A stretch of 64,000 nucleotides of DNA, from NCBI GenBank assembly GCA_031261445.1, contig JAISJQ010000055.1, positions 1-64,000 on the forward strand. The letters run 5' to 3'. Below, piece by piece: positions 40,405-47,577 of the stretch. A program made the translations under genes and the position numbers. The notes beneath the pieces are model-generated. The model worked only from the letters and a program-made list of their open reading frames with translations. It was not told the DNA's origin and did not search any database. Numbering within the stretch: position 1 is the first letter of the stretch; each line of letters opens with the position of its first letter. Source of the DNA: Oscillospiraceae bacterium (lineage in GTDB: Bacteria > Bacillota > Clostridia > Oscillospirales > Acutalibacteraceae).

Positions 40405-40764
40405 CTAGTTGAGCAGACCAGCGAGCTGGTCTTGGATAGCGTTTGAGATCGCTTTTTTGGCGATGGGTTTGAGGACGAGTTTCACACCAATTTTGGCCAA
40501 GATCAGACCAGCCTTGATGATCACTTTGGTGGCGAAGTCCGCGATTTGTGGGCCGAAGTTGTCGCCGAGCCATTTGAGGATGGCTGCGAACGAGTCGGTC
40601 AGCTCATAGTCGCCGTCTGTCAGGTCGTCCACGACTGTCCCGATCGGCGGGATGTTCTCGGCGGGGGGTTCTTCTGCGTAGACAGCCGAACCGACACCAA
40701 AGAGCAAGCCGAAGATGAGCAACAGGGCGAGAACGCGCTGCGCACCATGCAGTGTTTTCTTCAT
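40405..40764 (-). CDS. Secreted protein with cationic amphipathic C-terminus
   Basis: 119 residues, AAAGGAGG upstream. Signal peptide to about residue 30 (LLFGVGSAVYA), an acidic segment 31-60 (EEPPAENIPP, DDLTDGDYELTD), then a C-terminal ~45-residue stretch with seven Lys and no acidic residue between hydrophobics (KVIIKAGLILAKIGVKLVLK, KPIAKK). This layout resembles pore-forming or antimicrobial peptide precursors with an acidic pro-part, but no processing enzyme or transporter is adjacent. It heads an operon with two small peptide genes. Confidence 0.7.
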   Translation of the reverse strand: MKKTLHGAQRVLALLLIFGLLFGVGSAVYAEEPPAENIPPIGTVVDDLTDGDYELTDSFAAILKWLGDNFGPQIADFATKVIIKAGLILAKIGVKLVLKPIAKKAISNAIQDQLAGLLN

Positions 40765-40806
40765 GCGTTTGCCTCCTTTTTTCAGTATGGGGATTGATAC
40801 AAACCA

Positions 40807-40835
40807 ATTGTAAACGAATTCGCAAAAAAAATCAA
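40807..40835 (-). promoter_or_regulatory. Sigma-A promoter of the small-peptide operon
   Basis: Minus strand TTGATT (40835-40830), 17 bp, TACAAT (40812-40807). The upstream 100 bp are AT-rich and include a family A fragment TTTTCTAGATTTTAGGGG. Confidence 0.7.
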
Positions 40836-40945
40836 GTACTTTTTCGCATTTTTTCAGATTTTTCTTGTGACTTTCTCTAAAATCGGGTATTTTTTCTAGA
40901 TTTTAGGGGCAAAACACAAAAAAATCTCATTTTGGGTTCATTTTT

Positions 40946-42031
40946 TCAGTCCCAAGGATTTTTGCCCGTCTTTGCCATTTCTAGGAAAACGTCGAACAAA
41001 AACGCCGTGTCTTTGGGCCCGGGGGAGGCCTCTGGGTGGAACTGCACCGTGAAGTAGGGTTTGCCGTGATAGCACACGCCCTCCACCGTGCCATCGTTCA
41101 CGTTGACGCAGTGCACCTGCGCGTTGGCGGGCAGTCCCTCGGCCTGCACCATGTAGCCGTGGTTTTGACTGCTTAGGTACGTGCGATCCTCCGCCAGAAA
41201 CTTGACCGGGTGGTTCGCGCCGCGATGTCCGTACTTCATGCGGCAGGTCGAGCCGCCCACCGCCAGCGCCGTGAGCTGATGCCCCAGACAAATGGCAAAG
41301 GTCGGGATGCCGCTGTGGTAAATCTCCCGCACGGCGGCGATGGCGCTCTTGCAGTCCTGTGGGTCGCCCGGGCCGTTGGAGAGCATGACCGCGTCGTGCC
41401 CGGCGGCCAGAATCTCCGCCGCCGTGGCGGTGCTGGGGTATTGCGTCACGCGACAGCCGCGTGTGAGCAGACTGCGGGCGATGTTGTTTTTTGTGCCGCA
41501 GTCCAACAGCGCGATGCGTGCGCCCGTGTTGGTGACGCCGCGCTCGATTTTTTCGGGCACAGTGACACTCTCCACCACGTCCACCAGCGCGAACTGCTTA
41601 GCCAGCGCGATTTTGGCGTCTAGGTCGTCGATGTTCTCGGTCAGCAGGCCGCGCATTGTGCCGCTCTCGCGGAGTTTTTTGACCAGTGCGCGGGTGTCCA
41701 CACCCGAAAGGCAGGGGATGTTCTGCTCAAGCAGCAGGTCTTCCAGCGTGCCCGTGCAGCGGAAATTGGATGGATGGGAGCACAGCTCCCGCACGATGAA
41801 GGCGCTCGGTTGCAGGCGCACGGATTCAAAGTCCTCCAGCTCAACGCCGTAGTTGCCAATCATCGGGTAGGTCATTACCACGCCCTGTCCTGCGTAGGAC
41901 GGGTCGGTGAGCACTTCTAAATAGCCAGTCATGGAGGTGTTGAAGACCACCTCGCAGGCCACCTCACGGAACGCGCCGCGCCCCTCGCCGCCCCAAACGC
42001 TTCCGTCTTCCAAAACGAGCCATGCTTGCAT
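40946..42031 (-). CDS. carA: Carbamoyl-phosphate synthase small (glutaminase) subunit
   Basis: 361 residues starting MQAWLVLEDGSVWGGEGRGA. N-terminal CPSase_sm domain (VVFNTSMTGYLEVLTDPSYAG, SGVDTRALVKKLRESG) and C-terminal glutamine amidotransferase (LSNGPGDPQD, FAICLGHQL with the nucleophile Cys, FHPEASPGP with His-Glu). It supplies ammonia for carbamoyl phosphate in arginine and pyrimidine synthesis. carB does not follow; the next gene downstream is the small-peptide operon. CTAGGAG precedes the start and can pair with an upstream CTCCTAG. Confidence 0.96.
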   Translation of the reverse strand: MQAWLVLEDGSVWGGEGRGAFREVACEVVFNTSMTGYLEVLTDPSYAGQGVVMTYPMIGNYGVELEDFESVRLQPSAFIVRELCSHPSNFRCTGTLEDLLLEQNIPCLSGVDTRALVKKLRESGTMRGLLTENIDDLDAKIALAKQFALVDVVESVTVPEKIERGVTNTGARIALLDCGTKNNIARSLLTRGCRVTQYPSTATAAEILAAGHDAVMLSNGPGDPQDCKSAIAAVREIYHSGIPTFAICLGHQLTALAVGGSTCRMKYGHRGANHPVKFLAEDRTYLSSQNHGYMVQAEGLPANAQVHCVNVNDGTVEGVCYHGKPYFTVQFHPEASPGPKDTAFLFDVFLEMAKTGKNPWD

Positions 42032-42040
42032 GTGTTTTGC

Positions 42041-42094
42041 TCCTAGATGTTCGATATGAGAGGCTAGAGACTAGAAAATTCTCTCGCCTAGGAG
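42041..42094 (-). promoter_or_regulatory. carA leader: family A repeat and possible RBS-sequestering stem
   Basis: In the ~80-nt leader CTCCTAG (42094-42088) is exactly complementary to CTAGGAG (42047-42041), which contains the carA Shine-Dalgarno. The loop holds a family A fragment (CTAGTCTCTAGCCTCTCAT). Confidence 0.45.
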
Positions 42095-42116
42095 GTACTT
42101 TGCGAAACCCTCGTAT

Positions 42117-42145
42117 ATTATAACAGATTTTGCGCATGGACGCAA
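42117..42145 (-). promoter_or_regulatory. Sigma-A promoter of carA
   Basis: Minus strand TTGCGT (42145-42140), 17 bp, TATAAT (42122-42117). Confidence 0.8.
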
Positions 42146-42154
42146 GGCAGGCAA

Positions 42155-42325
42155 AGTTTGCAATGAACAATGGACAATTAACAAAGAACAATTATTGGGA
42201 GACTGAGAGGCGGGGGAAATTCACCCTGTAGGGGCGCACGCCCCGGTGCGCCCGCTGAACCCCCGCCAACATTGCATTTCGCCCAACGGGCGAGCGCAAT
42301 GTTCGCCCCCCACAACAATTGTTCA
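42155..42325. repeat. Families C and B between carA and the TA pair
   Basis: C run GCAATGAACAATGGACAATT at 42159-42195, B palindrome GTAGGGGCGCACGCCCCGGT at 42228-42253 and another short C unit at 42313-42329. No gene. Confidence 0.7.
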
Positions 42326-42347
42326 TTGCGCTACCTCAATGGTCTTG

Positions 42348-42376
42348 TTGACAATCGCGTTCGGATATACTATACT
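42348..42376 (+). promoter_or_regulatory. Sigma-A promoter of the RelB/RelE-type pair
   Basis: TTGACA (42348-42353), 17 bp, TATACT (42371-42376). Confidence 0.75.
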
Positions 42377-42413
42377 ATGTATGAGCTTTGCAGTGAAAGA
42401 GAAGGTGTTTGCA

Positions 42414-42755
42414 ATGACAAAATTGATTCAAGTGCGTGTGGATGCAACGGTTAAAACGGATGTTGAGGAAATTTTTTCCTCTATTGGGCTGGATACCGCA
42501 ACGGCTGTGCGCATGTTTTTTGCCGCCGTGAAGTGGCATCGAGGCTTACCCTTTACGCCCACTGTCCCCAAGGGTGAATTGTCAGAGGCGGCGTTTGGAC
42601 GGCTTTTGGATTCTCTTCCGCTTTTTGCGGACGGTGAGGAGACGTTGGCACGCGCCGTTGCACGAGTTCAGGCAGGCGTGGAAGGCTTGAGCCTTGAGGA
42701 TTGCCGCGCTGGTTTAGAGGCCGCCAAGGCACGGGGGCTTGCCGCACATGTATAG
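42414..42755 (+). CDS. RelB/DinJ-type antitoxin
   Basis: 113 residues; ATG with GAAGGTG upstream. N-terminal ribbon-helix-helix typical of RelB/DinJ: MTKLIQVRVDATVKTDVEEI, SIGLDTATAVRMFFAAV, then RGLPF. The C-terminal extension is longer than in most DinJ proteins. It overlaps the toxin start by 8 bp. It would bind the toxin and repress the promoter at 42348. Confidence 0.88.
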   Translation: MTKLIQVRVDATVKTDVEEIFSSIGLDTATAVRMFFAAVKWHRGLPFTPTVPKGELSEAAFGRLLDSLPLFADGEETLARAVARVQAGVEGLSLEDCRAGLEAAKARGLAAHV

Positions 42756-43050
42756 GGTTGTGGTGGATGCGGAGGCCTTTGGCAAGATGCAAGATGCGGT
42801 TGAATTTGCCGCGCGTGTCAGTGAAGCTTTTGCGGACAAACTCATTCATGCCTATTTTGATTCGATGGAAAAGCTACGGGATAATCCTAGCGGTTATGCG
42901 CGGTATTTTTCAGAGAAATTTCCTGACATGGAACTGCACAAGCTACTCTTCAGCCAGTTCCACCGCCTTGTGTTTTCCGTCAAGGACGGCATTGTTTATG
43001 TTCTCGACATCCAAGACTGTCGGCAGGACACAGATAAGCACATTGTATAA
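42748..43050 (+). CDS. RelE/ParE-superfamily toxin
   Basis: 100 residues from the ATG within the antitoxin stop region. Fold pattern: YRVVVDAEAFGKMQDAVEFA, YFDSMEKLRDNPSGYARY, HKLLFSQFHRLVFSVKDGIVYVLDIQDCRQD. These small toxins cleave mRNA on the ribosome (RelE) or inhibit gyrase (ParE); which applies is unclear. The stop is followed by 65 bp to the convergent comM gene. Confidence 0.85.
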   Translation: MYRVVVDAEAFGKMQDAVEFAARVSEAFADKLIHAYFDSMEKLRDNPSGYARYFSEKFPDMELHKLLFSQFHRLVFSVKDGIVYVLDIQDCRQDTDKHIV

Positions 43051-43114
43051 TGTTGCAATCTTTCTCCGCAACAAACATCATGCCCCAAAAATCTACTCTG
43101 CTAAAATCTCGCCC

Positions 43115-44644
43115 CTACCCCGCCCAAAACTTCCGATCCAGCCCACGGAACTGGACGGCTTCGGCCACGTGGGGGACGTCCACCGCGTCGCTGCCCGCTA
43201 GATCCGCGAGGGTGCGCGAGACGCGCAAAATCTTGTCGTAGGCGCGGGCGGAGAGCCCCAGCCGCTCGAACGCGGCTTCCAGCAGGTGCATGGCCGCGGG
43301 CGTGGGGGCGCAGAAAAGCCGCGTTTGGGCGGCGGTCATGCGGGCGTTGGCGTGGATGCCCGTGCCCGCAAAGCGCTTCTCCTGCAGGGCACGCGCTGCG
43401 TTGACCCGCGCACGGATTTTCGCCGATTCTTCGCTGTCCTCTTTGGCCGAGAGCTTGTCGAACGCCACGCGGGGCACTTCAATGTGCAGGTCAAAGCGGT
43501 CGAGCAGTGGACCGGACACCCGCGCCAGATATTTTTGCGCCGCGCCCTGCGGGCAGGTGCATTTGCGGGTGGCGTCGCCAAAATAGCCGCAGGGACAGGG
43601 GTTCATGGCCGCAACGACCATCGTCTCGCAGGGGTAGGTCAGGCTGGCCTGCACGCGGCTGATGGTGATGGTGCCGTCCTCCATGGGCTGGCGCAAAATC
43701 TCCATGGCGTTGCGGGAGAACTCCGGGAGCTCGTCCAAAAACAGCACGCCGTTGTGCGCCAAACTGATTTCGCCCGGGCGGGGCACTGTGCCGCCGCCAG
43801 AGAGCCCCGCGCCGCTCACGGAATGGTGGGGCGCACGGAAGGGACGCGTGGTGATGAGGCTTACGCCCGCGCCTAGTGTCCCCGCCACGGAATAGAGCTT
43901 CGTGGTCTCCAGGCTCTCCTCAAAAGTCATCTCCGGCAAAATGGACGGGATGCGCTTGGCCAGCATGGATTTGCCCGAACCGGGCGGCCCGACCAGCAGG
44001 CAGTTGTGCCCGCCCGCCGCTGCGACTTCCAGCGCACGCCGCGTGCCCAGCTGCCCTTTCACGTCGCGAAAATCCGGCAGGTGGAGCTGCAGCTCTTCCT
44101 GCGGGTAGTCCTCCGGGCGCACGGGCGCGATTTTTGTTTTGCCAGTCAGGTGGTCGCACAGCTGACGCACCGTCTGCACGGGGTAGACGCGGATGTCGCG
44201 CAGGGCGGCGGTTTCGGCGGCGTTGGCGGCCGGGATATAGACCTCGCGCAGTCCCTGCGCCCGCGCCTGAATCACCATGGGTAGCACCCCGCGCACCGAC
44301 TGCACCTCGCCGCCGAGGGACAGCTCGCCCACAAAGGCCTTGTCCGCCCCGTCGAACGCGATATCGCGACCCGCCAGCAGGATGCACAGCAAAATCGGCA
44401 GGTCATACACCGAGCCTTCCTTGCGGATGTCCGCCGGCGCAAGGTTCACGGTGATTTTGCCGATGGGGAAGGAAAAGCCACTGTTTTTGGCCGCCGAGGG
44501 CACGCGACTTTTGGCCTCGCTCACGGCGGAATCGGGCAGCCCCACCACCTCAAAGCGCGGCATGGCGTTGCTCAAATCCGTCTCCACGCGCACGGCAAAG
44601 CTCTCCATGCCAAAAAGCCCCAGACTGTTGACCTGCGCAAACAT
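43115..44644 (-). CDS. comM: ComM/YifB-family Mg-chelatase-like AAA+ ATPase
   Basis: 509 residues; ATG giving MFAQVNSLGLFGMESFAV, with GGGAGGGG upstream. N-terminal Lon-like fold (VGLPDSAVSEAKSRV, NLAPADIRKEGSVYDLPI), Walker A LLVGPPGSGKSMLAKR, FRAPHHSVS, Walker B GVLFLDELPEF, NPCPCG and the C-terminal Mg_chelatase_C region (LSARAYDKILRVSRTLADL). In other bacteria ComM is a branch-migration helicase used in transformation; the clostridial homologue's role is not established. Confidence 0.95.
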   Translation of the reverse strand: MFAQVNSLGLFGMESFAVRVETDLSNAMPRFEVVGLPDSAVSEAKSRVPSAAKNSGFSFPIGKITVNLAPADIRKEGSVYDLPILLCILLAGRDIAFDGADKAFVGELSLGGEVQSVRGVLPMVIQARAQGLREVYIPAANAAETAALRDIRVYPVQTVRQLCDHLTGKTKIAPVRPEDYPQEELQLHLPDFRDVKGQLGTRRALEVAAAGGHNCLLVGPPGSGKSMLAKRIPSILPEMTFEESLETTKLYSVAGTLGAGVSLITTRPFRAPHHSVSGAGLSGGGTVPRPGEISLAHNGVLFLDELPEFSRNAMEILRQPMEDGTITISRVQASLTYPCETMVVAAMNPCPCGYFGDATRKCTCPQGAAQKYLARVSGPLLDRFDLHIEVPRVAFDKLSAKEDSEESAKIRARVNAARALQEKRFAGTGIHANARMTAAQTRLFCAPTPAAMHLLEAAFERLGLSARAYDKILRVSRTLADLAGSDAVDVPHVAEAVQFRGLDRKFWAG

Positions 44645-44687
44645 GGCTCTGCCCCCTCCCTGCGTTAAGTTTTTGAAATGCCTTGCT

Positions 44688-44716
44688 ATTTTAACATATT
44701 TTGCGGGGGATTGCAA
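44688..44716 (-). promoter_or_regulatory. Sigma-A promoter of comM
   Basis: Minus strand TTGCAA (44716-44711), 17 bp, TAAAAT (44693-44688). It lies back to back with the sortase promoter. Confidence 0.7.
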
Positions 44717-44729
44717 TGCGTGTATCTCC

Positions 44730-44758
44730 TTGACACGCGGCGGGGATAATGATACAAT
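44730..44758 (+). promoter_or_regulatory. Sigma-A promoter of the sortase gene
   Basis: TTGACA (44730-44735), 17 bp, TACAAT (44753-44758). Confidence 0.8.
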
Positions 44759-44787
44759 GAAAAGCAAACCGATCATGGGTGGTGAAT

Positions 44788-45531
44788 ATGACGGGAAAGT
44801 CGACAAAAATCTTGCGCTGGGCGCTTATCCTGCTCCTGTTGGGCACGTTTTCGCTGAGCAGCTGGCAGCTATACAAGACTTGGCAAAACACCCGCGCGGC
44901 GCAGGCGGAGCGCGACCGCTTCGCCGAATATGCGCCAGAGATTCCCACACACAGTGCGCCCCAGAAAACGTCCAACCCCAACATCGCCACGCTACAGAGC
45001 AAATACCCGGATGTGGTTGGCTGGCTGCGCGTGGAAGGCAGCAGCATCAACGCGCATTTTGCGCAGGGCGAGAACAATGCCGTCTACCTGCGTGCGGATT
45101 TAGACAAAAAGTATCTAGACGCGGGCACGCTGTTCTTGGATTCTCGCTGTGACAAATCGTTGGCGGATTTCCACAGCATCATCTACGGGCACAACATGCG
45201 CGACGGCAGTCTGTTTGGCGAGCTGAAAAAGTTCGCGAAAGACCCAGCGTTTTTCAACGCGCACCCGCGCGGCTGGATTGCGCTGGCCGACGAGACCCTG
45301 CCGCTGGCGTTCTTCGCCATCATCACCGTGCACCAGCTCGACCCACAAATCTACGGCTTAGACAACCCAGACGAGGCGAGCAAAGCGGCTTTTCTGGCGC
45401 ACGTGAAAGAGAACGCCCAGTTCTGGCGCGATGTTGGGCAGTCGCCCACGGATCGCTTCGTGAGCCTCTCCACCTGTGAACAGCACAACAGCGAGTATCG
45501 CTTTGTGCTGGTCGGACGCATTGAGGAATGA
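44788..45531 (+). CDS. srtB: Class B sortase
   Basis: 247 residues. N-terminal membrane anchor (ILRWALILLLLGTFSLSSW). Core: VVGWLRVEGSSINAHFAQGE, FHSIIYGHNMRDGSLFGELK with the catalytic His, and VSLSTCEQHNSEYRFVLVGR with the catalytic Cys and Arg. Sortases attach surface proteins to the wall or polymerise pilins. No obvious sorting-signal protein is adjacent. ATG at 44788 chosen; GTG at 44779 is possible. The stop TGA starts a family E repeat. Confidence 0.93.
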   Translation: MTGKSTKILRWALILLLLGTFSLSSWQLYKTWQNTRAAQAERDRFAEYAPEIPTHSAPQKTSNPNIATLQSKYPDVVGWLRVEGSSINAHFAQGENNAVYLRADLDKKYLDAGTLFLDSRCDKSLADFHSIIYGHNMRDGSLFGELKKFAKDPAFFNAHPRGWIALADETLPLAFFAIITVHQLDPQIYGLDNPDEASKAAFLAHVKENAQFWRDVGQSPTDRFVSLSTCEQHNSEYRFVLVGRIEE

Positions 45532-45662
45532 GGATACAGGCGTGAGGTCTGTAGGGGCGGCAATCTGCCGCCCGCTGTATAGAGGGCGGTCTGTAGGGGC
45601 GGATGATATCCGCCCCTACAAAACAATTGTTCATGGTTCATGGTTCATTGTTCATTGTAAAC
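45525..45662. repeat. Repeat cluster (families E, B, C)
   Basis: GAGGAATGAGGATACAGGCG (E, with the sortase stop), two family B palindromes (45550-45574 and 45595-45621) and a C run TTGTTCATGGTTCATGGTTC to 45658. Confidence 0.75.
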
Positions 45663-45668
45663 GCTTCC

Positions 45669-45697
45669 TTGCACTTTCGCGTGTTTCATGGTATACT
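45669..45697 (+). promoter_or_regulatory. Sigma-A promoter of the HAD phosphatase
   Basis: TTGCAC (45669-45674), 17 bp, TATACT (45692-45697), extended TGG. Confidence 0.75.
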
Positions 45698-45732
45698 ATG
45701 GAACAAGAGAGAATGGACTGCGGAGGAGTCTC

Positions 45733-46299
45733 ATGAACGTCTACGATTTTGACAACACCATCTACGATGGTGAGAGCGGCTTGGATCTTTTCTTGTTTTA
45801 CCTGCGCCGCTACCCGGATATCATCCAGTACGCGCCCAAGGTGATTGCCGCCACGATTCGCTATAAGAGGCACAAAATCACCATCGAAGAGGCGCTCACG
45901 CGCTACACCATTTACATCGAGACCTTCCTGCGCCGCCTGCCCGATCCGCAGGGCGACATGGAACGCTTTTGGGACAAACATCAGCACAAGATCAAGCCGT
46001 GGTATGAAGACATTCGCCGACCGGACGATCTGATCATCTCGGCCAGCCCGGAGGCCGAACTGTCCGTGATTTGCCGACGGCTGGGCATCAATCAATTTTT
46101 GGGCACGCGCGTGGACGAAGAGACCATGACCATTACGCACTTCAATTTCCGCGAAAACAAAGTCAAGTATTTCCGCGAGCAATACCCCGATGCCGTCATC
46201 GACACCCTCTACACCGATTCCTACAACGACCGCTGGCTCATGGACATCGCCACGCACGTAGTGCTCGTCAAAGGCGACAAGCAGACGGTGCTGAAGTAG
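45733..46299 (+). CDS. HAD-superfamily phosphatase (SerB-like subclass)
   Basis: 188 residues after GGAGGAG. Motif I is YDFDNTIYDGESG (nucleophile Asp and acid Asp), motif II LIISASPE, then LGTRVDEETMTITHFNF and motif III/IV region DTLYTDSYNDRWLMDIA. The mostly helical cap is between. Substrate is not predictable; the layout resembles phosphoserine phosphatase-like or lysophosphatidic-type phosphatases. Single-gene unit. Confidence 0.85.
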   Translation: MNVYDFDNTIYDGESGLDLFLFYLRRYPDIIQYAPKVIAATIRYKRHKITIEEALTRYTIYIETFLRRLPDPQGDMERFWDKHQHKIKPWYEDIRRPDDLIISASPEAELSVICRRLGINQFLGTRVDEETMTITHFNFRENKVKYFREQYPDAVIDTLYTDSYNDRWLMDIATHVVLVKGDKQTVLK

Positions 46300-46314
46300 G
46301 GTTTTCGGCAAACA

Positions 46315-46343
46315 TTGACTTTCTTCGCGCAACCTGTTATAAT
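46315..46343 (+). promoter_or_regulatory. Sigma-A promoter with no downstream gene
   Basis: TTGACT (46315-46320), 17 bp, TATAAT (46338-46343). A hairpin about 105 nt beyond the predicted start at 46350 precedes any ORF. Confidence 0.75.
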
Positions 46344-46355
46344 CTACAGCGGTGG

Positions 46356-46446
46356 CTTCTAGAAGTTAGATTTTAGATTCTAGATTTGTTAGCAAGAGCT
46401 TTTGCGACAACATCTAGTCTCTAGTCTCTGACATCTAGCATCTAGA
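46356..46446. repeat. Full-length family A repeat
   Basis: Left arm TTCTAGAAGTTAGATTTTAG, centre GTTAGCAAGAGCTTTTGCGA, right arm CATCTAGTCTCTAGTCTCTG ending TCTAGAAC. The arms are imperfect inverted repeats. Confidence 0.8.
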
Positions 46447-46448
46447 AC

Positions 46449-46492
46449 AAGAAATAACCGCCCTTCTCTCCAAAGATTTGCGGTTATTTCTT
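46449..46492. terminator. Shared hairpin between convergent short transcripts
   Basis: AAGAAATAACCGC ... GCGGTTATTTCTT, a perfect 13-bp stem with 18-nt loop. The A- and T-rich outer stem can serve transcription from both directions. Confidence 0.65.
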
Positions 46493-46544
46493 AAATAGCA
46501 TCATCTCGAGGATAGAAACCACCGTTATCTGGCAGTGCCACCAT
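46491..46544 (-). CDS. Candidate 17-residue leaderless micro-ORF
   Basis: MVALPDNGGFYPRDDAI, ending at TAA in the hairpin. The ATG (46544) is exactly 7 nt after a TATACT box, the same spacing as the two leaderless radical SAM genes. There is no Shine-Dalgarno. The peptide is short, soluble and not recognised. Alternatively the transcript is noncoding. Confidence 0.35.
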   Translation of the reverse strand: MVALPDNGGFYPRDDAI

Positions 46545-46551
46545 CTTCTAT

Positions 46552-46581
46552 AGTATACACCTTCTGCACCTGTTTTGTCAA
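46552..46581 (-). promoter_or_regulatory. Minus-strand promoter of the micro-ORF
   Basis: TTGACA (46581-46576), 18 bp, TATACT (46557-46552). It faces the + promoter at 46315 across the shared hairpin. Confidence 0.65.
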
Positions 46582-46613
46582 GTGCGGCAAACAAAATTGT
46601 ATTTGGAGCCCCC

Positions 46614-47324
46614 ATGGCGCACGAACGCTTGCAGAAAATCATCTCGGCGGCGGGCTTGCTCTCGCGGCGGGCGGCGGAGGATGCCATCCGCGCCGGGCGC
46701 GTGCTGGTCAACGGTCGCCGCGCGTCCATTGGTGAGAGCGCTGACCCCGCCGCTGACGAAATCAAGCTGGACGGCGTGCTCGTGCGCGTGCAGCGTCAGC
46801 ACCGCTACATTGCCCTGCACAAGCCGCGCGGGGTGGTGTGCACGCTGGCCGACGAGCGCGGCCGCCGCGCCCTGCCCGACCTGCTGGGGGACGTCCCCGA
46901 GCGCGTGTATCCCATTGGGCGGCTGGATCGCGACAGCGAGGGGCTGGTGCTACTGACCAACGACGGCGCGTTCGCCAACCGCGTGATGCACCCGCGCACG
47001 CACATCGCCAAGACCTACCGCGTCACCATTGCCCCCGCGCTGACGGAGGAACAGCTGGCCACGTTTGCCGCCGGGATGCGCTTGGAGGACACCGTCACCG
47101 CGCCCGCGCGTATTCGCGAGATTGAGGCGCGGGAAGACCGTGCCGTGCTGGAGGTGGTGCTCTGGGAGGGCAAAAACCGCCAGATTCGCCGAATGCTCGA
47201 TGCGCTCGGCGTGGAGACCCTGCGCCTGAAGCGCAAACAGATTGGCGGGGTGAAGCTGGGGATGCTCCCGGCGGGTCAGTGGCGCGACTTGACGGCGGCG
47301 GAACTGGTCGGATTCCGAAATTAG
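46614..47324 (+). CDS. rluB: 16S/23S rRNA pseudouridine synthase (RsuA/RluB family)
   Basis: 236 residues starting MAHERLQKIISAAGLLSRRA (S4 RNA-binding domain). Catalytic domain: LHKPRGVVCTLADERGR, the active-site Asp in YPIGRLDRDSEGLVLLTNDG, KTYRVTI and EGKNRQIRRMLDALG. It converts one uridine of rRNA to pseudouridine. RluB versus RsuA specificity cannot be told by eye. GGAG precedes the ATG. Confidence 0.92.
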   Translation: MAHERLQKIISAAGLLSRRAAEDAIRAGRVLVNGRRASIGESADPAADEIKLDGVLVRVQRQHRYIALHKPRGVVCTLADERGRRALPDLLGDVPERVYPIGRLDRDSEGLVLLTNDGAFANRVMHPRTHIAKTYRVTIAPALTEEQLATFAAGMRLEDTVTAPARIREIEAREDRAVLEVVLWEGKNRQIRRMLDALGVETLRLKRKQIGGVKLGMLPAGQWRDLTAAELVGFRN

Positions 47325-47334
47325 TCACGTTTTC

Positions 47335-47387
47335 GCCCTGTGAGGTATATTCCCGCGCCTCTGGCAATATATGGGAATGTAGAGGGC
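47335..47387. other. Nested inverted repeat downstream of rluB
   Basis: GCCCT (47335) with AGGGC (47383) encloses ATTCCC (47349) with GGGAAT (47373). It could be a 3'-end structure; no T run on the + strand. The rest of the ~250-bp gap shows only the promoter of the next gene. Confidence 0.25.
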
Positions 47388-47476
47388 AAAAAACGGAAAT
47401 CCGCCCAATTTTCACCCCAAAAACGCCAAATCTGCAAATACTTTTCAAAAAAGTTGCAAAAAAGTCCAAAAACCTC

Positions 47477-47505
47477 TTGACAAATCGCGCAAAAAAAGGT
47501 TTAAT
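47477..47505 (+). promoter_or_regulatory. Sigma-A promoter of the secreted protein gene
   Basis: TTGACA (47477-47482), 17 bp, TTTAAT (47500-47505). Confidence 0.7.
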
Positions 47506-47577
47506 ATACATGTGAGTTTTTAGCCGCTCTAATTTGGCGCGGCAAAACCGATTCATTCAATTTAAGGAGAGACCCCT

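Larger units (their letters stand above)
46350..46492 (+). ncRNA. Candidate small noncoding RNA built on a family A repeat
   Basis: Between the orphan promoter (46315) and the perfect 13-bp hairpin (46449-46492) lies a ~140-nt region without an ORF, made up of a full family A repeat. The predicted RNA is nearly all structured. It could also be an attenuated leader for rluB (46614), but a divergent minus-strand promoter lies between. Confidence 0.4.

Noticed and set aside
40405..40764. Bacteriocin cluster
   Set aside because: No leader peptidase, ABC exporter or modification enzyme adjoins; kept only as a hypothesis in the findings.
47325..47577. Known riboswitch upstream of the secreted protein at 47578
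   Set aside because: The nested inverted repeat does not match a class I recognise and precedes the promoter of that gene, so it is not in its leader.
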